64,000 nucleotides of DNA, taken from contig NZ_JABWEB010000012.1 of the NCBI RefSeq assembly GCF_013369485.1, positions 62,001 through 126,000 on the forward strand, read 5' to 3'. Below the pieces are notes generated by a model that was given only the letters and a program-made list of their open reading frames with translations, did no database searches and had not been told where the DNA came from. The first letter of the stretch is position 1; the number at the start of each line of letters is the position of its first letter. The translations under genes were made by a program, and so were the position numbers. Source of the stretch: Massilia sp. BJB1822 (GTDB lineage: Bacteria; Pseudomonadota; Gammaproteobacteria; Burkholderiales; Burkholderiaceae_D). Below, piece by piece: positions 9,014 to 16,805 of this stretch.

Positions 9014-10189
9014 ATGAAAAAAATACTCGCGTTAGCAGCGCTGTTTGCGTCCACGGTCACCATCGTTCATGCCCAGCAAATAGACAGCGCCATTCAGGCG
9101 CGTATCGGCCGCGTGGAAAATGGCTTGCTGTTAGCTAGTGAGGGGGCGCCGGCTCAGACAGTGCGACTTGGCGAACGCATGGCTGCCCTCAAAGTGCCGG
9201 GTGTCAGCATCGCCGTGATTAATCATGGCGCGATCGAATGGGCGCGCGGCTATGGCATGGCCGATGTCGCCAGCGGCCGTCCTGTTACCGAACATACGCG
9301 GTTCCAGGCCGCCTCCATCAGCAAGCCGGTGACGGCAATGGCCGCTTTATCCTTTGTGCAGGCCGGCAAGCTCGCTTTGGACAAGGACGTCAACCAGTAT
9401 CTGACTGCCTGGAAAATACCGGACAATCAATTCACTACACGACGCAAGGTCACATTGCGTGCTCTGCTCAGTCATACGGCCGGTATCGGCGTACACGGCT
9501 ACCTTGGCTATCCTGAAGGCCAGCCCCTTCCCAGCCTGCTTGAGGTACTCGAAGGAAAAGCCCCTGCCAATTCCGATCCTGTGCGCGTGAAGGCATTGCC
9601 CGGCAGCGAGTGGCGCTATTCCGGCGGAGGGTACGAGATCGTCCAGCTTCTGCTGACGGAGACTGCAAGGCAACCGTTTGAGCAATTCGTGCAGCATGCT
9701 GTACTCAACAAGATCGGCATGCATGAGAGCAGTTTTACGCTGCCCGCCGCATGGGAGGCCATGGCATCGCACGCCTACCTTGCCGATGGCAGCGTCGTGC
9801 CAGGAAAATGGCATCGTTATCCAGAGATGGCCGCCGCCTCCATGTGGACCACGCCATCTGACCTGGCCCGCTTCGCCATCGAAATACAGGATAGCCTCGC
9901 AGGAAAGTCGAACAAGGTGTTGTCGCAGAAGATGACGGCTGAAATGCTCACTCCCGGTATTGAGACTTTTGGTCTTGGCCTCTTCCTGGGCGAAAAGTCC
10001 GATGCGCGCGAAAGCTTCCGGCATAGCGGTGGTACGCAAGGTTTCCGCAATATGATGTTTGCGTACGCTTCGACTGGCCAAGGCGCCGTCGTGATGACCA
10101 ATAGTGACAACGGCGCGCCGTTGCTCGACGAAGTATTGCGTGCAATTGCGCGCGAATATGGCTGGACCAATTATTTGGTGGGAAAGTAA
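9014..10189 (+). CDS. Serine hydrolase of the beta-lactamase/class C PBP family
   Basis: A 391-residue protein with a clear signal peptide (cut near VHA-QQ), so periplasmic. The three active-site elements of the family are visible: Ser101-Ile-Ser-Lys104 (SxxK), Tyr202-Ser-Gly (in place of YxN) and His337-Ser-Gly-Gly (in place of KTG). The HSGG version is typical of esterase or D-amino-peptidase members rather than true AmpC beta-lactamases. It stands alone, with its own leader. The substrate is unknown. A weak inverted repeat (CGTC-TTTC-GACG) lies just after the stop. Confidence 0.82.
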   Translation: MKKILALAALFASTVTIVHAQQIDSAIQARIGRVENGLLLASEGAPAQTVRLGERMAALKVPGVSIAVINHGAIEWARGYGMADVASGRPVTEHTRFQAASISKPVTAMAALSFVQAGKLALDKDVNQYLTAWKIPDNQFTTRRKVTLRALLSHTAGIGVHGYLGYPEGQPLPSLLEVLEGKAPANSDPVRVKALPGSEWRYSGGGYEIVQLLLTETARQPFEQFVQHAVLNKIGMHESSFTLPAAWEAMASHAYLADGSVVPGKWHRYPEMAAASMWTTPSDLARFAIEIQDSLAGKSNKVLSQKMTAEMLTPGIETFGLGLFLGEKSDARESFRHSGGTQGFRNMMFAYASTGQGAVVMTNSDNGAPLLDEVLRAIAREYGWTNYLVGK

Positions 10190-10340
10190 GCAATCCGGCG
10201 TCTTTCGACGGCCGCATTTTGCGTATTTGCTCAAGAACTTGTGCGAAATTTTAAAAACTTAAAATCCCGACGCGGCTGGCAATGCCTGGGTATTTTGTGA
10301 AATATCCTTTTAATTCAATGGTTTAGTTTTATTTCAATAG

Positions 10341-10357
10341 CTGGCACACGAATTGCC
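10341..10357 (+). promoter_or_regulatory. Sigma-54 promoter of the hrpL-like gene
   Basis: CTGGCACACGAATTGCC has the -24 GG (10343-10344) and the -12 GC (10355-10356) exactly 12 bases apart, inside full TGGCAC and TTGC elements. It ends about 50 bases upstream of the sigma factor start at 10408. HrpL genes of plant-associated bacteria are classically sigma-54 dependent. Confidence 0.85.
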
Positions 10358-10407
10358 AAAGAGATGGATGTAGCGCGAATCCCTCTTTTTAAATCGTGGA
10401 GCCTGTC

Positions 10408-10947
10408 ATGCACATCTCGAATGCGGAAATCTCGACCGTCACTGAAACCCTGCAATTGCACGAACTGGAGCAGCTGGTGCGCGCCCAGGGCCGGCGTCTG
10501 CATAACTTTATCCGCCGCCGCGTCGGCAGCGTGGAGGACGCCGACGACCTGGCGCAGGAAACCCTGCTCGAAGCCATGCGCTGCCGCGACAAGTTCCAAT
10601 ACCAGTCGCGTCCCGAGACCTGGCTGTTCGGCATTGCCTTGAACCTGATCCGCAACCACTACCGCCGCAGCCGGGTGCGCGACGTCTTCGACGATATCGA
10701 AGTGTGCGAGCTGGTGGACGAAGCGGGGCGCGGCCCGGCCGATCTGGTGGAGTCGCACCAGATCATGCAGCGCGTCTCCGACGTGCTGGCCCGCCTGTCC
10801 GACGATACGCGCGCCGTGGTCCACCTGGTCTTCGACGAGCAGCTGAGCTATGCGGAGGCGGCCCATGAATTGGCCATTCCCATCGGCACTGTGCGCTCGC
10901 GCATTTCGCGCGCCCGCGCCCAGCTCAAGCTGGAGCAGCTGGCTTGA
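10408..10947 (+). CDS. hrpL: HrpL-type ECF RNA polymerase sigma factor
   Basis: A 179-residue ECF sigma factor with regions 2 and 4 only. Region 2 has DADDLAQETLLEA and then TWLFGIALNLIRNHYRR, which is very close to the same stretch of Pseudomonas syringae HrpL as I recall it. Region 4 has the recognition helix IPIGTVRSRISRARAQLK, again HrpL-like. Its length also fits HrpL (about 184). The ATG at 10408 has GGAG 7 bases upstream; a GTG at 10396 is possible. No anti-sigma gene follows, as is usual for HrpL, which is controlled by its sigma-54 promoter. It probably reads the GGAACY-N15/16-CNACNNA sites found elsewhere in the window. The symbol rests on similarity, not on a test. Confidence 0.8.
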   Translation: MHISNAEISTVTETLQLHELEQLVRAQGRRLHNFIRRRVGSVEDADDLAQETLLEAMRCRDKFQYQSRPETWLFGIALNLIRNHYRRSRVRDVFDDIEVCELVDEAGRGPADLVESHQIMQRVSDVLARLSDDTRAVVHLVFDEQLSYAEAAHELAIPIGTVRSRISRARAQLKLEQLA

Positions 10948-11070
10948 TGGCAGTGCTGCACGGCGCAGGCGCGCGCCATCGTTCAGGGATGCAATGCGGC
11001 GCATCATGCCCTGCTGCTGCCACGCCGCGCAAACCCTTGCCACAACACGGAACTGGCGCTAGCAGTGCGC

Positions 11071-11087
11071 TTGGCACGATGCCTGCT
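11071..11087 (+). promoter_or_regulatory. Probable sigma-54 promoter of the chaperone gene
   Basis: TTGGCACGATGCCTGCT matches TTGGCACG-N4-TTGCW with one change (CTGC for TTGC). The GG and GC pairs are 12 bases apart. It is 74 bases upstream of the ATG at 11161. Confidence 0.6.
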
Positions 11088-11160
11088 ATTACGCCCATGT
11101 ATAACTCGCCAGCAGTTTGTCCATCCGCCTCGTCCGTCAGAAAGGCTTGAACACCTAACC

Positions 11161-11655
11161 ATGCCGTCCCGTCATTACCATGCATTGATTGAAGAATTGT
11201 GCCATCTGTATGGCATTGTCCCCACCGGCGACCTGGCGCATGGCGCCCAGATCGCCTTTGCCGGCGTTGCGCTGACTTTGCTGCCCGGCGAAGAAGCCGA
11301 CAGCCTGCTGCTGTTCTGCGATTTTGGCGAGCCGCCATGGCGCTGGCGCGCCGAGGTGCTGCAGCGCGTCCTGGAAAGCAATCTATTCATGTTCGCGGCC
11401 GATAGCCCGCATTTTTCGATCGACCATGAAAGCGGGCGCGTGATGCTGCTCGACCGCATGGTCGCTTCGCGCCTGAACGCCGCCGCGCTGTTCGGCAAGC
11501 TGGAACGCTACGCCCAGCATGCGCGGCGCTGGCAGAACAGCTTCGAGCGGCTCGATATGGACGCGGATACGGATGCCGTCCTGGATGAAGGGCTGGCCGG
11601 ACTGACCCTGCCGACGGCCGCCAGCCATTACCGCTCCGGCTCCGGCCAGCACTGA
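11161..11655 (+). CDS. CesT-family secretion chaperone-like protein
   Basis: A 164-residue acidic protein with no signal peptide. The N-terminus (MPSRHYHALIEELCHLYGIV) and the order of a first helix, strands, a helix (RAEVLQRVLESNLFM) and strands ending in MLLDRM fit class I type III secretion chaperones (CesT/Tir chaperone fold). These bind the N-terminal part of effectors and keep them ready for export. The frame is open to 11065, but the ATG at 11161 begins the chaperone fold. The gene follows hrpL, with a sigma-54-like site between. No type III apparatus gene is in the window, so its client could be one of the effector-like proteins here or lie elsewhere. Confidence 0.65.
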   Translation: MPSRHYHALIEELCHLYGIVPTGDLAHGAQIAFAGVALTLLPGEEADSLLLFCDFGEPPWRWRAEVLQRVLESNLFMFAADSPHFSIDHESGRVMLLDRMVASRLNAAALFGKLERYAQHARRWQNSFERLDMDADTDAVLDEGLAGLTLPTAASHYRSGSGQH

Positions 11656-11657
11656 CT

Positions 11658-12569
11658 TCAGTGGGCGTCGGCCACGTAGTCGGGCAGGCGCAGCGAAAGC
11701 CGGCTTTCCAGCATCGCATTCAGTTCGCTGAGGATGGCTTCCTCGCGCACGCGTTCCGTGATGTCGGTGGCGATGGTGCAGACCGCGTAGATATTGCCGT
11801 TCGCATCGCGCAAGGGCGATTTCACGGCGATATATGTATGCGGCGCGCCGTCATGGAACCACACTTCCTCGCATTCCAGGCTGGCGCCGGTGGCCAGCAC
11901 CTGGCGTTCGCTGGCGGCCTGCGCCTGCGCGGTCTCCGCAGGGAAGATATCCGCGTCGCGCAAGCCGCGCAAGTCCTCGTCCTCGGTGCCGAACAGTTGC
12001 CGGAAACGGTTGTTCACCAGCAGATAGCGCCCCACGGGATCTTTTACATGGATGATCGCCGTGGCGCTGTCGATGATGGTACGCAGCAGCAGGCGGCTTT
12101 CCTGCAAGGCCAGCGTGGCTTTGTGCAGTTCGGTGCTGCGTTCCTGGCCGCGCTGTTCGAGCTGGCGCCGCAGGCTGTTCAGCGTCAGCTGGGTCTCCAG
12201 GCGGGTCAGCACTTCGGGGGCGGCGATGGGTTGGGCCAGATAATCGGCCGCGCCGGAGGAAAAGGCCTTGGCCCGGTCCCACGAACTGTCCGCCGCGCTG
12301 ACAAAAATCACGGGCACGGCGCACAGGCGCGCGCTGGCCTTGATGTGGCGGCATAGTTCGTAGCCGTCGATGCCGGGCTTCTGCACATGCAGCAGCACGA
12401 TGTCCGGCACATTCAGCGCCATGAACTGCATGGCGTCCGCGCCGGAATTGGCAACCAGCACGGTGTAATTTTGTTCGGCCAGCAAATGCGTCAACTGACA
12501 CAAGTGGGCCGGCGCATCGTCCACGATGAGAACCCGCGCGCGCGGCCTCGGTGCGAGAGGGGCATTCAT
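11658..12569 (-). CDS. Receiver-PAS protein with a degenerate receiver domain
   Basis: A 303-residue protein: a CheY-like receiver (about 11-125), a coiled linker (about 130-165) and a PAS domain (about 168-290). The acidic pair is kept (IVDD), but the phospho-acceptor site reads DIVLLHVQKPGIDGY, with His61 where Asp is expected. The conserved Lys before Pro is also lost (LAQP, Gln113). It should therefore not be phosphorylated in the normal way. There is no output DNA-binding or enzyme domain. The ATG at 12569 has AGGA upstream; an ATG at 12578 is the alternative. It is divergent from a histidine kinase, so it may be a partner or decoy of that system. Confidence 0.8.
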   Translation of the reverse strand: MNAPLAPRPRARVLIVDDAPAHLCQLTHLLAEQNYTVLVANSGADAMQFMALNVPDIVLLHVQKPGIDGYELCRHIKASARLCAVPVIFVSAADSSWDRAKAFSSGAADYLAQPIAAPEVLTRLETQLTLNSLRRQLEQRGQERSTELHKATLALQESRLLLRTIIDSATAIIHVKDPVGRYLLVNNRFRQLFGTEDEDLRGLRDADIFPAETAQAQAASERQVLATGASLECEEVWFHDGAPHTYIAVKSPLRDANGNIYAVCTIATDITERVREEAILSELNAMLESRLSLRLPDYVADAH

Positions 12570-12756
12570 ACACTTCATCCTTTTTTTGGGTTTGGCTTGC
12601 GCGGTCAATGCGCATAGCCGGAGCCGCCATTGCGCTGGCGTTTAATTTCATGTAAGTTTTCCGCGGCCTTATATTATTTGCCTCGATTAAAAGTTTCAAG
12701 CCTCAATTTGAAGTGGGGCCGACATGGCTCCGCTGCTTGGTTCAAGGAGATTAAAA

Positions 12757-13680
12757 ATGAATGTTGGCGATCACAGGCGCCAGGCGGGTAAGTTTTATCA
12801 TGGTAGTGATCAAGGCGAGGCGCAAGAGGGGACCGGATTAGATATCCAGATTGGCGCGGCGGCGCCGGGGCGTTTTGCCATCGCCGCCAGCCGCAAGCCA
12901 ACGCTGCAGCAGTTTCAGCACAATGTCGCGCGCCTGCTCAAGGTGGAGTCGGACTCCGAGCGCGAGCGCGCGCGCAGCCGCGAGGCCTTGGTGCATGCGG
13001 GGAAGATGGCAGCCGTAGGACGCATGGTCGCCAGCGTCAACCACGAGATCAAGCGGCCGCTGGCCAGCATGCAATTACTGGTCGAGAATGCGATTGACCT
13101 GATTGCCCATGGCGATGTGGATTCGGCAGCGGAAAACCTGTCGCTGCTGCTGCGCGCCACCGGGCAGATGAGCGAGCTGTCGCGCCAGCTGGAAGGCTTT
13201 TCGCGCAAGACGCCGCTCAAGTGCGGCAAGGTCTCGGTGCGCGAGGCGGTCGAACATGCGTGCGCCGTGGTCTCGCCCAAGGTGAAGACGGGACGGCGCC
13301 AGTTGCTGGTGCGGGTGGGTAACCATCCGGTACTGGCCGATTTCGACCGCTTGACACTGGCCCTGGTCAATCTGATCGACAACGCCCTGGATGCCGCAGC
13401 CGGCGTGCAGGACCAGCGCATCGAGATCGAGAGCGAGTTGCGCGACGGCGCGGTGGCCATCCTGGTGCGCGACCATGGCGCCGGCATCGCCGCCCATGTG
13501 ATGGAGAATTTGTTCGATGCCTTCTTCACCACCAAGCCGCCCGGCGAAGGCCTGGGCCTGGGCCTGGCCCTATCCAGTGAAGTCATTGATGAAATGGGCG
13601 GGGCGCTGAGTGCGCGCAATCATCCGCAAGGCGGCGCGGAATTCTGCATCGTGCTGCCGGCAGCGGAGTCGGCGGCATGA
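12757..13680 (+). CDS. Soluble sensor histidine kinase (NtrB/DctB-like)
   Basis: A 307-residue kinase with no membrane helix. After a coiled region comes the phosphorylation motif SVNHEIKRPL with His96, then the ATP-binding domain: N box (LVNLIDNALDAA), G1 (VRDHGAGI), an FFTTKPPGEG loop and G2 (GLGLGLALS). All key residues are present. The start at 12757 has AAGGAG 7 bases upstream; the frame also opens at 12724. The stop overlaps the start of the next gene (ATGA), so the two are translationally coupled. It very likely phosphorylates that sigma-54 activator. No recognisable sensory domain: it may read a partner such as the divergent receiver-PAS protein. Confidence 0.88.
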   Translation: MNVGDHRRQAGKFYHGSDQGEAQEGTGLDIQIGAAAPGRFAIAASRKPTLQQFQHNVARLLKVESDSERERARSREALVHAGKMAAVGRMVASVNHEIKRPLASMQLLVENAIDLIAHGDVDSAAENLSLLLRATGQMSELSRQLEGFSRKTPLKCGKVSVREAVEHACAVVSPKVKTGRRQLLVRVGNHPVLADFDRLTLALVNLIDNALDAAAGVQDQRIEIESELRDGAVAILVRDHGAGIAAHVMENLFDAFFTTKPPGEGLGLGLALSSEVIDEMGGALSARNHPQGGAEFCIVLPAAESAA

Positions 13681-15095
13681 GGCGCGCCGACGAGATGGAA
13701 GCGCGGCCCGACTGCGTGGCGGGCGTTTCGGGGCAGGGCGCAGACTGCGCCTACCGCGTGGTGGTGATCGAGGATGACGATATGCTGCGCCATGTGGTGG
13801 CGCAATCGGTAACGGGCGCCGGTTTCAAGGCGCATGCCTTTGCCAGCGCCCACGAAGCGCTGGCGCAACTGGCGCAGATCGGGCCGGACGTGGTGCTTAC
13901 CGATCTATTCCTGAGCGAGAAGGACGAGCTGGATGGCATGGGCGTGCTCGATACGCTGCGCCAGCGCGACGCCTGCCTGCCCGTGGTGCTGATGACCGCG
14001 CGCGGCAATATTCCGGTGGCGATCGAGGCCACGCGCAAGGGCGCTTACGATTTTCTCGAAAAGCCGTTTGAAAAAGAACGGTTGATCGGTGTTCTGCGGC
14101 GCGCCGCCGAGCAGCGACGCCTGACGGTGGAGAACCGCCAATTGCTGGACCGGCTGGCCTTTGCCTCCGGCATCGAGCGCGTGCTGATCGGCGATGCCGC
14201 TGCCATGCGCGAGCTGCGTGCCCTGATCCTGCGCATCGCGCCGGCGCCAGCCAATGTCATCATTCTTGGCGAAACCGGCGCGGGCAAGGAGATGGTGGCG
14301 CGCTGCCTGCACGAGTTCAGTGGGCGCAAGGGCAATTTCGTGGCGGTCAATTGCGCCGCCATTCCGGAGGCCTTGTTCGAAAGCGAATTGTTCGGACATG
14401 AGGCGGGCGCATATACCGGCGCTGCCAAACAGCGCGTGGGCAAGGTCGAATATGCCTGCGGCGGTACGCTGTTCCTCGATGAAATCGAAGCCATGCCGAT
14501 GCATCTGCAGGCGAAGCTGCTGCGCGTGCTGCAGGAGCGTCAGGTTGAGCGTCTAGGCCAGAATAAGGCCATTGCCGTCGATTTGCGCGTGGTGGCGGCC
14601 ACCAAGGCCGACTTGAAGGAGCTGGGAGCGCAAGACAAATTCCGCATCGACCTGTTCTACCGCCTGTGCGTTGCGACGCTGAAGATTCCACCGCTGCGCG
14701 AGCGGCGCGACGATATCGCCATGCTGTTCGCCCATTTCGTGCAGGAGGCGGCGCTGCGCTTCAAGCAAAGCGCAGCCACGCCGACGCGGGAAATTCTGCA
14801 GCAGTTGCTGGCTTATGACTGGCCCGGCAATGTGCGCGAGCTGCGCAACGCGGCGGACCAGTTCCAGCTTGGCATTCCGGTGTCGGTGGGCGACGCGGAG
14901 CAGCAGTGTGCGCCGCAATCGCTGGAGGAAATCCTGGCCTCGGTGGAGAAGGCTGTCATCAGTGAAACCTTGCGGCGGCATGATGGCGCGGGCGCCGCTG
15001 CCTGCGCCGAATTGAAGATCAACTACTCCACGCTGTACCGAAAAATGAAGTTGTATGAAATGGATCTTGCGGACTACAAGTCTCCGTCGGAATAA
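13677..15095 (+). CDS. NtrC/DctD-type sigma-54-dependent response regulator
   Basis: A 472-residue activator: receiver (about 25-140; acidic IEDDD, phospho-acceptor in VVLTDLFL, Lys in EKPF), AAA+ domain (Walker A GETGAGKE, sigma-54 contact loop GAYTGA, Walker B LFLDE) and a Fis-type helix-turn-helix at the end (LKINYSTLYRKMK). Tyr replaces the usual Phe in the GAFTGA loop. The Tyr variant occurs in working members of the family. It overlaps the kinase gene by 4 bases. The two best sigma-54 promoters seen, at 10341 and 15364, flank this regulatory block, so hrpL and the pil operon are its likely targets. Confidence 0.9.
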   Translation: MRRADEMEARPDCVAGVSGQGADCAYRVVVIEDDDMLRHVVAQSVTGAGFKAHAFASAHEALAQLAQIGPDVVLTDLFLSEKDELDGMGVLDTLRQRDACLPVVLMTARGNIPVAIEATRKGAYDFLEKPFEKERLIGVLRRAAEQRRLTVENRQLLDRLAFASGIERVLIGDAAAMRELRALILRIAPAPANVIILGETGAGKEMVARCLHEFSGRKGNFVAVNCAAIPEALFESELFGHEAGAYTGAAKQRVGKVEYACGGTLFLDEIEAMPMHLQAKLLRVLQERQVERLGQNKAIAVDLRVVAATKADLKELGAQDKFRIDLFYRLCVATLKIPPLRERRDDIAMLFAHFVQEAALRFKQSAATPTREILQQLLAYDWPGNVRELRNAADQFQLGIPVSVGDAEQQCAPQSLEEILASVEKAVISETLRRHDGAGAAACAELKINYSTLYRKMKLYEMDLADYKSPSE

Positions 15096-15201
15096 AGAAC
15101 GCCCGTGCGCTGCCCAAGCGGTGGCGCGCGGCATATCGCGCGGCGTTTCCCCCTGCTGCATCTACTTTCCCGTTTTTTTCTTCTCCCCGCGCTGACGGCG
15201 C

Positions 15202-15229
15202 GGAACTATCTCCGCCATCCCGCTACTTA
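15202..15229 (+). promoter_or_regulatory. hrp-box-like promoter upstream of the pil operon
   Basis: GGAACT (15202-15207) and CTACTTA (15223-15229) are separated by 15 bases. It points toward pilL, whose start is about 210 bases downstream. It stands in the 345-base gene-free stretch 15096-15440, which otherwise holds the sigma-54 promoter at 15364 and no ORF that I can support. Confidence 0.45.
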
Positions 15230-15363
15230 ATGCTCGTGCCGCGCAGTCTTGCACGATGCCGTTCACCGCATCCTTGCGGCTTTGCAAATGCGTATTCGCT
15301 CCGCGCGGGCCGCCGCGAGCTGCGGCGCCTGTACTGGCAAGGGCTGTTGTGTTTTCGAATCAT

Positions 15364-15380
15364 CTGGCACGAGTGTTGCT
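15364..15380 (+). promoter_or_regulatory. Sigma-54 promoter of the pil operon
   Basis: CTGGCACGAGTGTTGCT is a complete match to YTGGCACG-N4-TTGCW, with GG at 15366-15367 and GC at 15378-15379. It lies about 60 bases upstream of pilL and is read in the same direction. Confidence 0.88.
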
Positions 15381-15440
15381 ATTGATGACTAAGTAGCGGC
15401 GGCATGCCGCTTTATGGCGCAGCAAACAGGAGTCTTCGTA

Positions 15441-16805
15441 ATGAACCAAGGGTCTGAGATGCATATGAAAAAGAAACTGGCGCTGCTCACGGCAGGCGCT
15501 CTGCTCAGCGCTGCCACTGCCGTTCCGGCTTGCGCGGCAACGGCCCGCCGCGATGCGGGCGCGAATGCGCAGCTGCGGCAGGTGGAGCTGGTCCAAGGTG
15601 CGGCGCGCGATATGCCGCTCGGACAAGCCATCAACGCCATCGTGCCAAGGGACTTCACGGTGCGCACGGCTGGTATCGCGCGCGAGCTGCTGGACGAGCC
15701 GGTATCCTGGACGGGCGGGCGTGCCTGGACCGAGGTGCTGGAAGACCTGCTCGATTCGTACCCAGAGCTGTCGCTCGATGTGGCGCTCGGCGCCCGCCGC
15801 GTGACGGTGCGCCAACTGTCGCAGCGCGAAAAAAGCGCAGCGTTACGGGCTGCGACGGAGCAGGCGATGCGGCGCGAGGCGCGGGCGGAATCGCCGGAGG
15901 CGCCGCGCCGTACCCGCGCAGTGCTGACGCAGCGCGGCCCAATGGCCGAGGCCACGGAGCCGGCGCCGGTGGCGCATGCACAGCCAGTCTCGAACCCGGC
16001 GCAGGATGCTTCGCTGGCGGTGATGCAGATGGCGATCCAGACCACCACGCAGACGGCGATCCAGTCGGCGGTGCAGACGGCGCTTCAGTATGCGAACCAG
16101 TCGTCCAGGGTGGGCGGCGCGCGGGAGGGCCAGAGTGTGGCATCGCCCGGATTGCCTGCGCCATCAGCGCCGCGCCTCGCGCCAGTGACGGCGGTCTTGC
16201 CTACGCCGGCTCCCGCGGCCCTTGGGCGGCCTGCGCCTGTCGCATCCAGCGCCACCGCAGCCCCGACGGGCGCGCCCACAGCTACTGTTACTGCTGGAGC
16301 CCCTGCCGCTGGCGCCGCAGTTGCTGCTGCTCCGTCGAGCGCCGGAGCATCGGCTGCACCCGCCGCCGCCTCCGCAGGCACCGGCACTGCCCCTGTATCC
16401 AATGGCACCGCCGCATCGGCCACCGGCACGCAGGCACCAGCCGCTGCGCGAACCGCAGCCACCACGCCCAATGCGGCGGCGGGCGGAAGTTCTGCAGCTT
16501 CCGCTGCATCCGCCACGCCAGTAGCGGAGAAGAAACCGGCGCCAGTACTGCCCACCTGGGAAATCCTGCCTGCCGACCGCTCTGTGCGGACGGCGCTGGA
16601 GCGCTGGACCAGCAGCGCCGGCTGGCAGCTGTCCTGGGAACTGGCGGTCGACTATCCGGTTGCCGCGCGCTCCTCGATCACCGGCAGTTTCGAGACGGCA
16701 GTGGAGGCGGTGGCGCAAAGCCTGGGCCGGGCAGAGGTGCCGGTGAAGGCCATCATGTACCGGGGTAATCGCGTACTTCGGATCGTTGCGAAAGGAACCG
16801 AATAA
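15441..16805 (+). CDS. pilL: PilL-like protein with a TcpQ-type C-terminal domain
   Basis: A 454-residue exported protein. The ATG at 15441 is chosen for AGGAG 8 bases upstream; ATGs at 15459 and 15465 are also possible. A signal peptide (AVPACA-A) leads to a small STN/TcpQ-like domain (about 40-120), a very long Ala/Pro/Thr/Ser-rich low-complexity linker (about 150-360), and a C-terminal TcpQ-like domain (about 370-454, from TWEILPADRSVRTALERW). Such domains bind the pilus secretin and help place it at the outer membrane or in the cell wall. It is the first gene of the pil operon. The linker is poorly conserved in this family and may only span the periplasm. Confidence 0.75.
   Translation: MNQGSEMHMKKKLALLTAGALLSAATAVPACAATARRDAGANAQLRQVELVQGAARDMPLGQAINAIVPRDFTVRTAGIARELLDEPVSWTGGRAWTEVLEDLLDSYPELSLDVALGARRVTVRQLSQREKSAALRAATEQAMRREARAESPEAPRRTRAVLTQRGPMAEATEPAPVAHAQPVSNPAQDASLAVMQMAIQTTTQTAIQSAVQTALQYANQSSRVGGAREGQSVASPGLPAPSAPRLAPVTAVLPTPAPAALGRPAPVASSATAAPTGAPTATVTAGAPAAGAAVAAAPSSAGASAAPAAASAGTGTAPVSNGTAASATGTQAPAAARTAATTPNAAAGGSSAASAASATPVAEKKPAPVLPTWEILPADRSVRTALERWTSSAGWQLSWELAVDYPVAARSSITGSFETAVEAVAQSLGRAEVPVKAIMYRGNRVLRIVAKGTE

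Noticed and set aside
11049..11076. GGAACT before the chaperone gene
   Set aside because: No CNACNNA at 15-17 bases; the sigma-54-like site explains the promoter better.
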